Positions 18,201 through 26,126 of a stretch of 64,000 nt of DNA are shown one piece after another; within the stretch, counting starts at the first letter, position 1; each line of letters begins with the position of its first letter. This DNA comes from VGTK01 sp046327915 (GTDB lineage: Bacteria > Desulfobacterota > Binatia > UBA12015): positions 73,699 to 137,698 of the forward strand of contig JAXLXO010000023.1 in the NCBI GenBank assembly GCA_046327915.1, in the 5' to 3' direction. The notes beneath the pieces are model-generated. The model did no database searches. It saw only the letters and a program-made list of their open reading frames with translations, and was not told the DNA's origin. Both the position numbers and the translations under genes were made by a program.

Positions 18201-18725
18201 CCCGTAGCGCATGTGCTCGTCGAGCCAGTGGTGCGAGATGCCGTTGGTGCAGTAGCGGTGGAACTCGCGCAGCGCCTGCTCGGCGAGCTCGACCTCCTCG
18301 GAGCGGTACGGGCCCGCGGTGATCACCAGGCGTCGAGCGACGCGGAACAGCTCCGCCAGCACCGCGTCGCGGTCGTCCTCCGGCACGTGCTCGAGGACGT
18401 CGGAGCAGCACACGACGTCGAACGCGTCGTCGGGGAACGGCAGGCGGCGCGCGTCGCCGACCGCGTCGACGTCCGCGCCGGCGCGCAGGTCCACCACGCG
18501 CACGCTGCCGAGGAACTCGCCGAGCATGCCGCCGCAGCCGCCCACGTCGAGCGCGGTGAACGCCTCGCCGGGACGGAACACCGCGCCGCAGGCGCGCGCG
18601 ATCCACCAGTTGCGGCTGTAGGTGTCCGGCGCGATGCGCAGCGGCGGTGCGGGCGCAGCACCGCTCGACGCCGCGGACTGCGGCGTGCCGGTGCTCGGAC
18701 GCTCCGCGCCGGACGTTCCTGCCAT
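15222..18725 (-). CDS. methyltransferase fused to a tandem GT-B glycosyltransferase
   Basis: 1167 residues from an ATG at 18725. Residues 55-240 are a class I methyltransferase (TALDVGGCGGMLGEFL at 57-72, DVLEHVPED at 109-117). A helical linker and coiled coil follow (about 290-400), then a first GT-B domain (from about 441, AVLFLSGCPGDAKRYRCD) and a second, WsaF-like one (LTINWIVRTPIAGTGGGYW, SIATNWPTAY, VPFQGMACGCAVVDADVPG). From the coiled coil onward it matches the 10484-13036 gene closely, so one arose from the other by duplication and the fusion or loss of the methyltransferase came later. It probably heads a minus-strand operon with the membrane protein and the second GT gene. Product: a methylated cell-surface polysaccharide, inferred. 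Confidence 0.88.
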   Translation of the reverse strand: MAGTSGAERPSTGTPQSAASSGAAPAPPLRIAPDTYSRNWWIARACGAVFRPGEAFTALDVGGCGGMLGEFLGSVRVVDLRAGADVDAVGDARRLPFPDDAFDVVCCSDVLEHVPEDDRDAVLAELFRVARRLVITAGPYRSEEVELAEQALREFHRYCTNGISHHWLDEHMRYGLPPMDWLEGALTRDGRAFHRLGSNNVHNWLLFQLLIFLNMFDLDAQVGDFFEDYNRHLDAYRDAGTVPYRQIHVVPVTPLDERARAALDALEHENAGSDGDAGATNGHAPSAAALLPPPALVGKAFSAVAEAMAAKNARIESALATAARNAVLLGDAAAGGVARGAKADAVPTLDEALARCAELEERLRLAQETLDGHESFIHQQHRQLADVRATMDSVLRSKSWKLTAPLRTLIDSARTISDVSRRLTGREPRRRPPTGPAGETNKAVLFLSGCPGDAKRYRCDHQAEQLGLLGVAADVAIYGEIDLSWAVRSYAFFVLHRVPFGPDVDFFIREARRSGRTVVFDTDDWVFDVASMPHVAALEDMRSEDRELYREGLERYRATILRCDGAIVSTEPLARRIGTLLQRVFVHPNVASREMTRLAARARRLREVRAATGRVTQDVTFAYLSGTPTHKRDFAEVESSLAWVMERYPSVRLLTVGHIDVRDTFGRFGARHSHVPLMPWQRLFEVMSEVDVNLAPLERRNPFTECKSSIKYLEAALVGVPTIATPLADFQRVIESERNGVLADSKEAWRDGLRQLVESATQRQAIGQRALEDALAHHTTSSIATDLFAKLKALRSRGDTDRPLTINWIVRTPIAGTGGGYWTIFRLANALGRSGHKVRVYVEAIAHLEGKSDEEIHAFVAENFGPLHVEVVVGHDHVLPADVSIATNWPTAYTVALLPGSLFKFYFVQDFEPEFYAEDDPLYRKAAGTYDLPLQIVTIGRSLARRMEGYADRPTTSIDFAVDSEIFHVTTPPEARTGTTRVLFFARPSLPRRAYGLGLAALRQLKRERPDVRIAFFGSTDAELGDVDFPIENLGVLSHAELAREMNASHVLLCFSMSANISWVPFQGMACGCAVVDADVPGVREMIADGETCRLARPDPEAVAETLRALVDDDGERLRLARAAAAEMQRGGWDASARQFEKILTEHAFVRLDRAQRIFGRALARGA

Positions 18726-18755
18726 GCGATCAGCCCCGGTCGAGCGCGTGCCGGC

Positions 18756-19991
18756 TCACTTCGCCGGCATGCGGCCGATGCGCGCGATCGCCTCCTCGAC
18801 GTTGGCGCGCGAGTTGAAGGCGCTCAGGCGGAAGTAGCCCTCGCCCGACGGACCGAAGCCCGAGCCCGGCGTGCCGACGATGTTCGCCGTTCCGAGCAGC
18901 TTGTCGAAGAACTCCCACGACGAGGTGCCCGCGGGAGTGCGCAGCCAGATGTAGGGCGCGTTCACGCCGCCGTAGACCGCGTAGCCCGCACGCTGCAGTC
19001 CCTCGCGGATCAGGCGTGCGTTCTCCATGTAGAAGGCGATGATGTCGCGCGTCTGGCGGTGCCCCTCGGGCGAGTAGGTCGCCGCAGCGGCACGCTGGAT
19101 CGGGTACGAGACGCCGTTGAACTTCGTCGTGTGGCGGCGGTTCCAGAGTCCGTTCAGCGCGACGCGCTCGCCGTTGCCCGCCGACGCCGTGACTTCCTTC
19201 GGCACGACGGTGAACGCGCAGCGCGTGCCGGTGAAGCCGGCCGTCTTCGAGAAGCTGCGGAACTCGATCGCGACCTCGCGCGCGCCGTCGATCTCGTAGA
19301 TCGAGTGCGGGATCTTCGGATCGGAGATGAACGCCTCGTAGGCCGCGTCGAAGAGGATGACCGCACCGGTCTTCTTCGCGTGCTGCACCCAGGTCGCGAG
19401 CTGCTCCTTCGTCGCCGCCGCACCGGTCGGGTTGTTCGGCGAGCACAGGTAGATCAGGTCGACGTGCTCCTTCGGCAGCGCGGGCGTGAAGTCGTTCTCG
19501 GCCGTCGTCGGCATGTAGACGATGCCCGCGTAGCGGCCGTCGTCGCCGGCGGCACCGGTGCGGCCCGCCATGACGTTGGTGTCGAGGTAGACCGGGTAGA
19601 CCGGATCGGTGAGCGCGACCACGCTGTCGGTCGCGAAGATCTCCTGGATGTTGCCGCTGTCGCACTTCGAGCCGTCGGAGACGAAGATCTCGTCGCGGCC
19701 GATCGTGACGCCGCGCGACGCGTAGTCGTGCTCGCGGATCGCGTCGATGAGGAAGTCGTAGCCCTGTTCGGGGCCGTAGCCGCGGAAGCCGGCGTCGCTG
19801 CCCATCTCGTCGACGGCGGCGCGCATCGCGTCGACCACCGCCGGCACCAGCGGACGCGTGACGTCGCCGATTCCGAGCTTGATGACCTTCGCGTCGGGGT
19901 TCTGCTTCTGGAATGCGGCGACACGGCGTCCGATCTCGGGGAACAGGTAGCCGGCCTTGAGCTTGAGGTAGTTCTCGTTGATCCGTGCCAT
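18756..19991 (-). CDS. dapL: LL-diaminopimelate aminotransferase
   Basis: 411 residues, the usual length. The enzyme makes LL-diaminopimelate directly from tetrahydrodipicolinate for lysine and peptidoglycan. Family signature blocks are NENYLKLKAGYLFPEI at the start, FRGYGPEQGYDFL, SDGSKCDSGNIQEIF, SPNNPTGAAATKEQL, and the PLP lysine Lys249 in EFRSFSKTAGFTGTR. DapL is a plant, cyanobacterial, chlamydial and delta-proteobacterial variant of the lysine pathway. It stands alone, 30 bp downstream of nothing on its own strand that looks linked; the preceding gene upstream is vapBC. Confidence 0.96.
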   Translation of the reverse strand: MARINENYLKLKAGYLFPEIGRRVAAFQKQNPDAKVIKLGIGDVTRPLVPAVVDAMRAAVDEMGSDAGFRGYGPEQGYDFLIDAIREHDYASRGVTIGRDEIFVSDGSKCDSGNIQEIFATDSVVALTDPVYPVYLDTNVMAGRTGAAGDDGRYAGIVYMPTTAENDFTPALPKEHVDLIYLCSPNNPTGAAATKEQLATWVQHAKKTGAVILFDAAYEAFISDPKIPHSIYEIDGAREVAIEFRSFSKTAGFTGTRCAFTVVPKEVTASAGNGERVALNGLWNRRHTTKFNGVSYPIQRAAAATYSPEGHRQTRDIIAFYMENARLIREGLQRAGYAVYGGVNAPYIWLRTPAGTSSWEFFDKLLGTANIVGTPGSGFGPSGEGYFRLSAFNSRANVEEAIARIGRMPAK

Positions 19992-20087
19992 CCCGCGGTC
20001 CTATCGTTTGTCGCGGCCGCGCGCCACGGGACGGCGGGAGTTCGCGACTGCCGTTCCGCACCGGTGGCCGAGAGGCGGCTCCGGACG

Positions 20088-20480
20088 TCAGAAGAGGTCG
20101 AGATCCACCGCCGTGGCTCGCGCGATCGCCACGAAATCGCGATCGCGCGTGAGAAGCCGGCATCCCGAGGAGGATGCCGTGACCGCGATCGCAAGGTCGA
20201 CGAGGTTGGCCTGTACACCCTGCCGTGCAAGGGAGAATCGGCTCTCGGCGACACGGCCCCAGAGGTCGTGTGGAGCTCCGATCTGCGGGAGTGCCGCGAA
20301 CATTGCGCGCAGCTCCTCGAACTCCACGCGCGTGCGCGAGCCCGACGTCACCTCCGCCGTGATGACGTCGGCAGTCGCTGCAAGATCTTCCGCAAGCAGT
20401 CCGTCGACGCGCTTGACCGCTTCCGGGCGGCCACGAAGGAAGTCGATCCAGGCCGAACTGTCGACGAGGACGCGGCTCAC
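20088..20480 (-). CDS. vapC: VapC-type PIN-domain ribonuclease toxin
   Basis: 130 residues with the PIN-domain acidic set: Asp in VDSSAWIDFLRG near the N-terminus, Glu in ITAEVTSG, Asp in NLVDLAIAVTA and Asp in LTRDRDFVAIA. VapC toxins cut tRNA or rRNA and are held inactive by VapB. The start is GTG at 20480, four bases inside the vapB stop (GTGA at 20477-20480), so the two are translationally coupled with the antitoxin first. Confidence 0.92.
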   Translation of the reverse strand: MSRVLVDSSAWIDFLRGRPEAVKRVDGLLAEDLAATADVITAEVTSGSRTRVEFEELRAMFAALPQIGAPHDLWGRVAESRFSLARQGVQANLVDLAIAVTASSSGCRLLTRDRDFVAIARATAVDLDLF

Positions 20481-20680
20481 CGCTTGCGACCGCGGCCGCG
20501 AGAGCGCGCGAGGTCGACGTCCAGATCGACCTTGCCCGCGAGCGAGCGGAGTCGCTCTCGGTGCGCCTTTCTCACGAGTTCCTCGAGGCCCGCCGTGAGC
20601 GTCTCCTGCTTCGTCCGGAAGTGCCAGAGACGCCGCGCCTCTTCGAGCAGATCCCCGTTCAAATCGACGGTGGTCCTCAT
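20477..20680 (-). CDS. vapB: VapB-type antitoxin
   Basis: 67 residues from an ATG at 20680 (MRTTVDLNGDLLEEARRL). The start resembles the ribbon-helix-helix MRTTVxLDxxLL of VapB-type and type II TA antitoxins; the basic C-terminus (RSRGRGRKR) would wrap the toxin or bind DNA. An in-frame ATG 24 bases upstream lies inside the palindrome that is probably the operator, so the 20680 start is preferred. It overlaps vapC by four bases. Confidence 0.88.
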   Translation of the reverse strand: MRTTVDLNGDLLEEARRLWHFRTKQETLTAGLEELVRKAHRERLRSLAGKVDLDVDLARSRGRGRKR

Positions 20681-20686
20681 TCTCGA

Positions 20687-20714
20687 TGCATATGATTCAT
20701 CCAAATCATATGCA
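20687..20714. promoter_or_regulatory. perfect 11 bp inverted repeat, likely VapB operator
   Basis: tgcatatgatt and aatcatatgca, separated by six bases (catcca), lie six bases upstream of the vapB ATG. It is the only AT-rich stretch in the neighbourhood. The arms contain a nested catatg. The location is that of an autorepression operator in VapBC systems, where the VapB2-VapC complex binds. Confidence 0.75.
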
Positions 20715-20732
20715 ATGTATGATCCCGCAAGA

Positions 20733-22109
20733 TCACTCGCTCCCCGCCAGCTCCACCGGCGGCAGCGGGTCGCGCATGGTCACGAGTTCCTCGGCCGCCG
20801 TCGGGTGGATGCCGATGGTCGCGTCGAACTGCGCCTTGGTGGCCTTGCACTTCACCGCGACCGCGAGCCCCTGCACGATCTCGCCGGCGTCGGGACCGAC
20901 CATGTGCACGCCGACGACGCGGTCGCTCGCCCTGTCGACGACGAGCTTCATCATCGTGGTCTCGCCGCTGCCGGTGAGCGTGTGGCGGAGCGGGCGGAAG
21001 CGCGTGCGGAAGATCACGACGTCGCCGTACTTCTCGCGCGCCTGGTCCTCGGTGAGGCCGACGCTGCCGACGTTCGGATGGCTGAACACCGCCGACGGGA
21101 CGTTGCTGTGGTCCGGCTTGACGGGCCTGCCGCCGAAGAGCGTGGTCGCGACCGCAGCGCCCTCGTGGATCGCGACCGGCGTCAGGTTGATGCGGTCGGT
21201 CACGTCGCCCACCGCGTAGATGCTCGGCACCGACGAGCACGAGTACTCGTCGACCAGCACCGCGCCCGACGCGTTGAGCTTGACGCCGGCGCTCTCGAGG
21301 CCGAGCCCCTGCGTGTTCGGCAGACGTCCGGTCGCGGCGAGCACCTGGTCGACCTCGAGCACGTTGCCGTCGTCGAGCGTCACCGCGAGAGCGTCGCCGC
21401 GCTTCTCGATGTTCACCACGTTGACGCCGAAGCGCAGGTCGATGCCCTGCTTCTGCATCTCCTCCGCGAGCACGCTGCGCACGTCGCGGTCGAAGCCGCG
21501 CAGGAAGAGCTTGCCGCGGTAGATCTGCGTCACGTGCGAGCCCATGCCGTGCAGGATTCCCGCGAACTCCACCGCGATGTAGCCGCCGCCGACGATCAGG
21601 ATGCGCTCGGGACGCGCGGCGAGGCCGAAGATCTCGTTCGAGGTGATCGCGAGCTCGCAGCCGGGGCCCGGCGGGACGTACGGCAGGCTGCCGGTCGCGA
21701 TCAGCAGGTAGCGCGCAGTGATGCGGCGTCCGCCGATCTCGACGGTGTTCGCGTCGAGCACGCGCGCCGTGCCGTTCAGGATCTCGACGCCGTTCCTCTC
21801 GAGGATGCCCTGGTAGACGCCGTTCAAGCGCGTGATCTCGCGGTCCTTGTTGGCGATCAGGCGCGCCCAGTCGAAGCTTCGCGGACCGACGTTCCAGCCA
21901 TAGGCTTCCGCATCCGCGAAGTCGGTGCCGTAGTGAGATGCATAGACGAGCAGCTTCTTCGGAATGCAGCCGACGTTCACGCACGTGCCGCCGAGGCGCT
22001 TGTCCTCCGCCACCGCGACGCGCGCGCCGAACGCAGCCGCCATGCGGCTCGCGCGCACGCCGCCGGAGCCGGCGCCGATCGTGAAGAGGTCGTAGTCGAA
22101 CTCCGCCAT
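20733..22109 (-). CDS. gor: glutathione-disulfide reductase
   Basis: 458 residues, FAD-dependent. The redox pair is C43 and C48 in LGGTCVNVGCIPKK; GAGSGGVRASR binds FAD; the NADPH site is IVGGGYIAVEFA followed by YRGKLFLRGFD, whose two arginines favour NADPH over NADH. The C-terminal GIHPTAAEELVTMR carries the His-Glu pair that completes the neighbouring subunit's site. Length and the GIHPTxAEE ending are those of glutathione reductase rather than lipoamide dehydrogenase or mercuric reductase. The gene is divergent from the methyltransferase at 22224. Confidence 0.93.
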   Translation of the reverse strand: MAEFDYDLFTIGAGSGGVRASRMAAAFGARVAVAEDKRLGGTCVNVGCIPKKLLVYASHYGTDFADAEAYGWNVGPRSFDWARLIANKDREITRLNGVYQGILERNGVEILNGTARVLDANTVEIGGRRITARYLLIATGSLPYVPPGPGCELAITSNEIFGLAARPERILIVGGGYIAVEFAGILHGMGSHVTQIYRGKLFLRGFDRDVRSVLAEEMQKQGIDLRFGVNVVNIEKRGDALAVTLDDGNVLEVDQVLAATGRLPNTQGLGLESAGVKLNASGAVLVDEYSCSSVPSIYAVGDVTDRINLTPVAIHEGAAVATTLFGGRPVKPDHSNVPSAVFSHPNVGSVGLTEDQAREKYGDVVIFRTRFRPLRHTLTGSGETTMMKLVVDRASDRVVGVHMVGPDAGEIVQGLAVAVKCKATKAQFDATIGIHPTAAEELVTMRDPLPPVELAGSE

Positions 22110-22223
22110 GGCGATTCCTTGCTTCCTTTCGAAAGGTCGCTGCGTTAAGTTGCCCGCTCTCCGGTCCGATCATTCGAGTCGGACCGCACGTCCCCAGCCC
22201 CTTCCGCCCCGAGAGGATCCACG

Positions 22224-23084
22224 ATGGACCAGGAACAGATTCGCCAGAAGATCGCGAGCTTTCCGCGCTGGCACTACCAGTTCGATCTGGCGGGCAATCT
22301 CACCCCGATCTATCGCGAGAAGTGGATCATCCGTCACCGCGAGCGCAAACGCTACTTCTTCGAGCCCGTGGTGGACCTCTTCGGCGGCTCGCTGAAGGGC
22401 AAGCGCGTCCTCGACCTCGGCTGCAACGCGGGCTTCTGGTCGCTCAACGCGGCGGAGGCCGGCGCGGACTTCGTGCTCGGCGTCGACGGGCGCCAGATGC
22501 ACGTCGATCAGGCGAATTTCGTCTTCGAGGTGAAGGGCATCGACAAGAGCCGCTACCACTTCGACGTCGGCAACATCTACGAGTACGACTTCGCAGCGAA
22601 GGGCCCGTTCGACATCGTCTTCTGCTTCGGCCTGATGTACCACATCGCGAAGCCGTTCGGCCTGATCGAGATGATCTCCGCGATCAACTCGGACATCCTG
22701 GTCATCGACACCGGCATCATCCGCATGCCGGGCTCGTTCGTGCGCTACCGCTACGAGAGCACGAACGATCCGCGCGCGACGATGGAGTACGACCTCGTCA
22801 GCTCGCCGTCGAAGGAAGCGATCCGCGACATGGTGCGCCCGTTCGGCTACAAGGCCGTCACGCTGCGCCCGCAGTTCCGCGACTACGTCGGGTCGCGCCG
22901 CTACGAGGTCGGCCTGCGTCGCGCGTTCCTGTGCGCGAAGAAGGCGGATCTCTCGAAGCTGAAGGCGCCCGTCGAGGGGTGGGAGGAGCCGATGCGCTGG
23001 TTCCACTACCCGGCGTGGTACGGCTACCGCCTCGTGCAGGCGGCGCGCCGCGCGAGCCTGCCAGGCTTCCGCACGCCGACCTGA
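22224..23084 (+). CDS. CmoB/DUF1698-like SAM-dependent methyltransferase
   Basis: 286 residues from an ATG preceded by gagagga. VLDLGCNAGFWSLNAAEAG is the SAM-binding motif; the preceding FPRWHYQFDL segment and the FCFGLMYHIAKPF block resemble the CmoB (carboxymethyl-tRNA uridine) and DUF1698 family. CmoB itself is larger and has a longer cap, so a different acceptor is possible, such as a sugar or a small molecule. It is divergent from gor and 55 bp upstream of the acyl-CoA synthetase gene, so it may be the first gene of that operon. It is not a close relative of the methyltransferases at 8.8-10.5 kb. Confidence 0.72.
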   Translation: MDQEQIRQKIASFPRWHYQFDLAGNLTPIYREKWIIRHRERKRYFFEPVVDLFGGSLKGKRVLDLGCNAGFWSLNAAEAGADFVLGVDGRQMHVDQANFVFEVKGIDKSRYHFDVGNIYEYDFAAKGPFDIVFCFGLMYHIAKPFGLIEMISAINSDILVIDTGIIRMPGSFVRYRYESTNDPRATMEYDLVSSPSKEAIRDMVRPFGYKAVTLRPQFRDYVGSRRYEVGLRRAFLCAKKADLSKLKAPVEGWEEPMRWFHYPAWYGYRLVQAARRASLPGFRTPT

Positions 23085-23139
23085 GCCGCGACCCGCGCGC
23101 GGCTTCCACGCTCCCGCGGGAAGCTGCTAGGCAGGGCGG

Positions 23140-24939
23140 ATGGACGTCGTCTCCCGCATCGCCACGCTGGTCGAGGACCTGATCGAGCTGCCGAAGTTCC
23201 TCGAGGTCAAGCGCGCCCTGCAGGGCGCCGGCGCGGGCGCGTTCCGCACCATGGGCTACGTCTGCCGCGACCAGGCGGAGAAGATCCCCGACCGTCCCGC
23301 GCTGCGCTTCGAGCGGGAGACCGTCACGTTCGGCGCGTTCAACGCGGGCGTCAATCGCTACGCGAACCTGCTGCGCCGGCGCGGCGTCGGCAAGGGCGAC
23401 GTCGTCAACGTCATGATGGAGAACTCGCCCGCCATGCTCATGGCGCAGGGGGCGTGCGCGAAGCTCGGCGCCATCGCGGCGCTGATCAACACGCACCTCG
23501 AGGGCGAGGCGCTGGCGCACGTGCACCAGGCGTCGAAGGCCAAGGTCGCGGTGGTGGACCGTCCGTGCGCGCGCGCGATGCTGCCGCTGCTCGACCGTCT
23601 GCGGGACCTCGCGGTGCTGGCCGACGTGCCCGATCTCGTCGCGGAGGGCTCGCGCTTCCTGCCGCTCCTGGAGGAGCTCGACGGGTCGTCGGACGCCGAG
23701 CCCGACATGCCGGACGTCAGGATCGGCGACGTCTTCCTCTACGTCTACACGTCGGGCACGACCGGCTTTCCGAAGCCGGCGATCGTGCGCCACGCGCGCT
23801 TCACCGCGGGCGGACACTCGCTCGCGATCCTGCTCGGCGAGACACAAGACGACTGCGTGTACGCGCCGACGCCGCTCTATCACGGCTACGCGAACTTCGT
23901 GGGCTTCTCGCCCGCGTTCCACAAGGGCGCGTGCTTCGCGTCGCGGCGCAAGTTCAGCGCGAGCGAGTTCCTGCCCGACGTGCAGCGCCACGGCGTCACG
24001 ATCTTCTGCTACGTCGGCGAGCTCTGCCGGTACCTCATGCGGACGCCGCCGTCGCCGGAGGATCGCAAGCACAAGATCCGCATCGCGACCGGCCCGGGGC
24101 TGCGCCCCGACATCTGGCGCGCGTTCCGCGACCGCTTCGGCATCGCGACCATCATCGACTCGTACGGCCAGACCGAAGGCAACATCAGCCTGCAGAACCG
24201 GCGCGGGCGCGTCGGCTCGTGCGGACGCTGCGCACCGTTCCAGCACGAGCAGCTGAAGCTCGCGAAGTACGACCTCGAGCGCGGTGAGCTGGTGCGCGGC
24301 GCCGACGGCTTCCTGATCGAGTGCGGCGTCGGCGAGCAGGGCGAGCTGCTCGGGCGCATCACGAAGAACAGCCCGATGTCCTTCGACGGCTACGCCGATC
24401 CGAAGGACAACGAGCGCAAGCTGGTGCGCGACTGCTTCGAGAAGGACGACCTGTATCTCCGCACCGGCGACCTGCTGAAGCGCGACTACGCGTCGTACTA
24501 CTACTTCGTCGACCGCATCGGTGACACGTTCCGCTGGAAGGGCGAGAACGTCGCGACCATCGAGGTCGAGCACCTCCTCAACCAGGCGCCGGGCGTGCAC
24601 GAGACGGCGGTGTACGGCGTCGGCGTTCCCGGCACCGAGGGACGCGCCGGCATGGCCCTGGTCGTCCCGAAGGACGGCGCCACCGTCGACCCGCGCGCGC
24701 TCTTCGAGCACGCGTCGCGCGTCCTGCCGCCCTACGCGCGGCCGCTGTTCGTTCGCGTGGCACCGCAGGTCGACGTCACCGGCAACTTCAAGAACCGGAA
24801 GACGCGCCTGCAGGACGAGGGCTTCGACCCCGCGCGCGTCGCGGACACGCTGTGGTTCCGCGACGACGTGCGCGGATCGTACGTCCCGCTCGACGCGTCG
24901 CTGCGCGACGACATCGTCGCGGGGCGCGTGAGGGTCTGA
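23140..24939 (+). CDS. FATP/FadD6-type long- or very-long-chain acyl-CoA synthetase
   Basis: 599 residues of the ANL (AMP-forming) superfamily. The AMP-binding P-loop is YVYTSGTTGFPKPAIVRHAR near residues 201-220. DSYGQTEGN holds the A5-type region, and DLYLRTGDLLKRD with the YYYFVDRIGDTFRWKGENVAT block is the FATP signature, absent in ordinary FadD enzymes. It activates fatty acids, or steroid or bile-acid-type carboxylates, to CoA thioesters. Its stop TGA shares a base with the corA ATG (TGATG at 24937-24941), so the two are coupled. Weak Shine-Dalgarno upstream. Confidence 0.88.
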   Translation: MDVVSRIATLVEDLIELPKFLEVKRALQGAGAGAFRTMGYVCRDQAEKIPDRPALRFERETVTFGAFNAGVNRYANLLRRRGVGKGDVVNVMMENSPAMLMAQGACAKLGAIAALINTHLEGEALAHVHQASKAKVAVVDRPCARAMLPLLDRLRDLAVLADVPDLVAEGSRFLPLLEELDGSSDAEPDMPDVRIGDVFLYVYTSGTTGFPKPAIVRHARFTAGGHSLAILLGETQDDCVYAPTPLYHGYANFVGFSPAFHKGACFASRRKFSASEFLPDVQRHGVTIFCYVGELCRYLMRTPPSPEDRKHKIRIATGPGLRPDIWRAFRDRFGIATIIDSYGQTEGNISLQNRRGRVGSCGRCAPFQHEQLKLAKYDLERGELVRGADGFLIECGVGEQGELLGRITKNSPMSFDGYADPKDNERKLVRDCFEKDDLYLRTGDLLKRDYASYYYFVDRIGDTFRWKGENVATIEVEHLLNQAPGVHETAVYGVGVPGTEGRAGMALVVPKDGATVDPRALFEHASRVLPPYARPLFVRVAPQVDVTGNFKNRKTRLQDEGFDPARVADTLWFRDDVRGSYVPLDASLRDDIVAGRVRV

Positions 24940-25904
24940 TGCTGACGGTGCTCGCGAACATGGACGGCGAGGTCCGGAAGGTGGACGGGATCGACCCCGC
25001 GTGGCTCGCGCCCGACAGCAAGGTCACGTTCTGGGTCGACCTCGCGGCGCCGACGCCGCACGAGTCCGCGATCCTGCGCAACCCGTTCCACTTCCACGAG
25101 CTCGCGATCGAGGACTCGCTCGCCGAGTCGCATCATCCGAAGGTCGAGAGCTACGGGACGTTCCTCTACGTCATCCTGCACGGCATCGACTTCGAGGCGG
25201 CCAAGCACCGGTTCGCGACGCACGACACCGACTTCTTCGTCGGGCCGAACTACCTCGTGACCGTGCACGACGGCACGTCGCGCTCGATCGCGTCGATGCG
25301 CGAGGTGTGCGAGCGCAACGAGCACGTGCTGTCGAAGGGACCGGTCGAGCTGCTGCACCGCATCGTCGACGCGATGATCGACAACTACCTGCCGGAGGTC
25401 GAGAAGCTGTCCGACCGCCTCGAGCAGCTCGAGCACCGCGTGTTCGAGGAGCCGAACGAGAGCCTCGTCAAGCCGATCCTCGGGCTGAAGCGCGACGTCG
25501 CGTCGCTGCGCCGCGTGCTGCTGCCGCAGCGCGACGTGGTGGGACGGCTCGCGCGGCGCGAGTTCTCGGTCATCACCGAGGCCATGTCGTACCGCTTCCG
25601 CGACGTCTACGACCACCTGGTCCGCCTCACCGACGAGTCGATGCTCTTCCACGACCGGCTGAGCAGCCTGCTCGACGCGCACCTCACCAGCGTGTCGACG
25701 CACCTCAACCAGGTGATGAAGGTGCTGACCGTCATCGCGACGATCTTCATGCCGCTCACCGTGCTGACCGGCATGTGGGGCATGAACGTCCCGATCCCGG
25801 CCTTCCCGGGTGGCGACGCGATGCAGTTCTGGTGGGTGGTCGCGCTGATGGCGGTCACCACCGGCGCCATGCTCTGGCTCTTCCGGCTGCGCCGCTGGAT
25901 GTAG
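24939..25904 (+). CDS. corA: CorA-type Mg2+/Co2+ transporter
   Basis: 321 residues, starting at the ATG that overlaps the preceding stop by one base. The two C-terminal membrane helices are separated by the periplasmic GMN signature in TGMWGMNVPIPAFPGG. A long helical cytoplasmic domain precedes them (LSDRLEQLEHRVFEEP and SLRRVLLPQRDVV), as in the pentameric CorA funnel. The frame is open upstream for 29 codons, but those residues are arginine-rich and lack a family match, so the start is set at the MLTVLANMDG codon. Confidence 0.93.
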   Translation: MLTVLANMDGEVRKVDGIDPAWLAPDSKVTFWVDLAAPTPHESAILRNPFHFHELAIEDSLAESHHPKVESYGTFLYVILHGIDFEAAKHRFATHDTDFFVGPNYLVTVHDGTSRSIASMREVCERNEHVLSKGPVELLHRIVDAMIDNYLPEVEKLSDRLEQLEHRVFEEPNESLVKPILGLKRDVASLRRVLLPQRDVVGRLARREFSVITEAMSYRFRDVYDHLVRLTDESMLFHDRLSSLLDAHLTSVSTHLNQVMKVLTVIATIFMPLTVLTGMWGMNVPIPAFPGGDAMQFWWVVALMAVTTGAMLWLFRLRRWM

Positions 25905-25970
25905 CCTGCCGCATCCGGGCCGGGGCGCCGGCCGGGCCCTGCCGGACCTCGGGCGCGCCGACCGCGTTGC

Positions 25971-26000
25971 GTCACCCCGTCAGATTCTCGACGGAGTGAC
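25971..26000. terminator. hairpin between corA and the metzincin gene
   Basis: gtcaccccgtc and gacggagtgac pair at 10 of 11 positions with an 8-base loop. It lies in the 222 bp gap between two plus-strand genes. A terminator for corA is the simplest reading; no T-tract is seen. Confidence 0.4.
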
Positions 26001-26126
26001 GGGCGTCCCCACGTCCGTTAGGACCGTCGGACCGCACATTTTCGTGCCTTCGCAGCTCGCCGCGCGGGCACGAGGCGTGCTTCGTCGATCCGCCGACGGC
26101 GTCGTACGGCGGCGTCCCACTCGCCC

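Noticed and set aside
12942..22148. A 3068-codon open frame on the plus strand, opposite the glycan locus, dapL, vapBC and gor
   Set aside because: It is the shadow of GC-rich minus-strand genes: arginine- and histidine-heavy, with no domain, and it crosses seven well-supported genes and their spacers.
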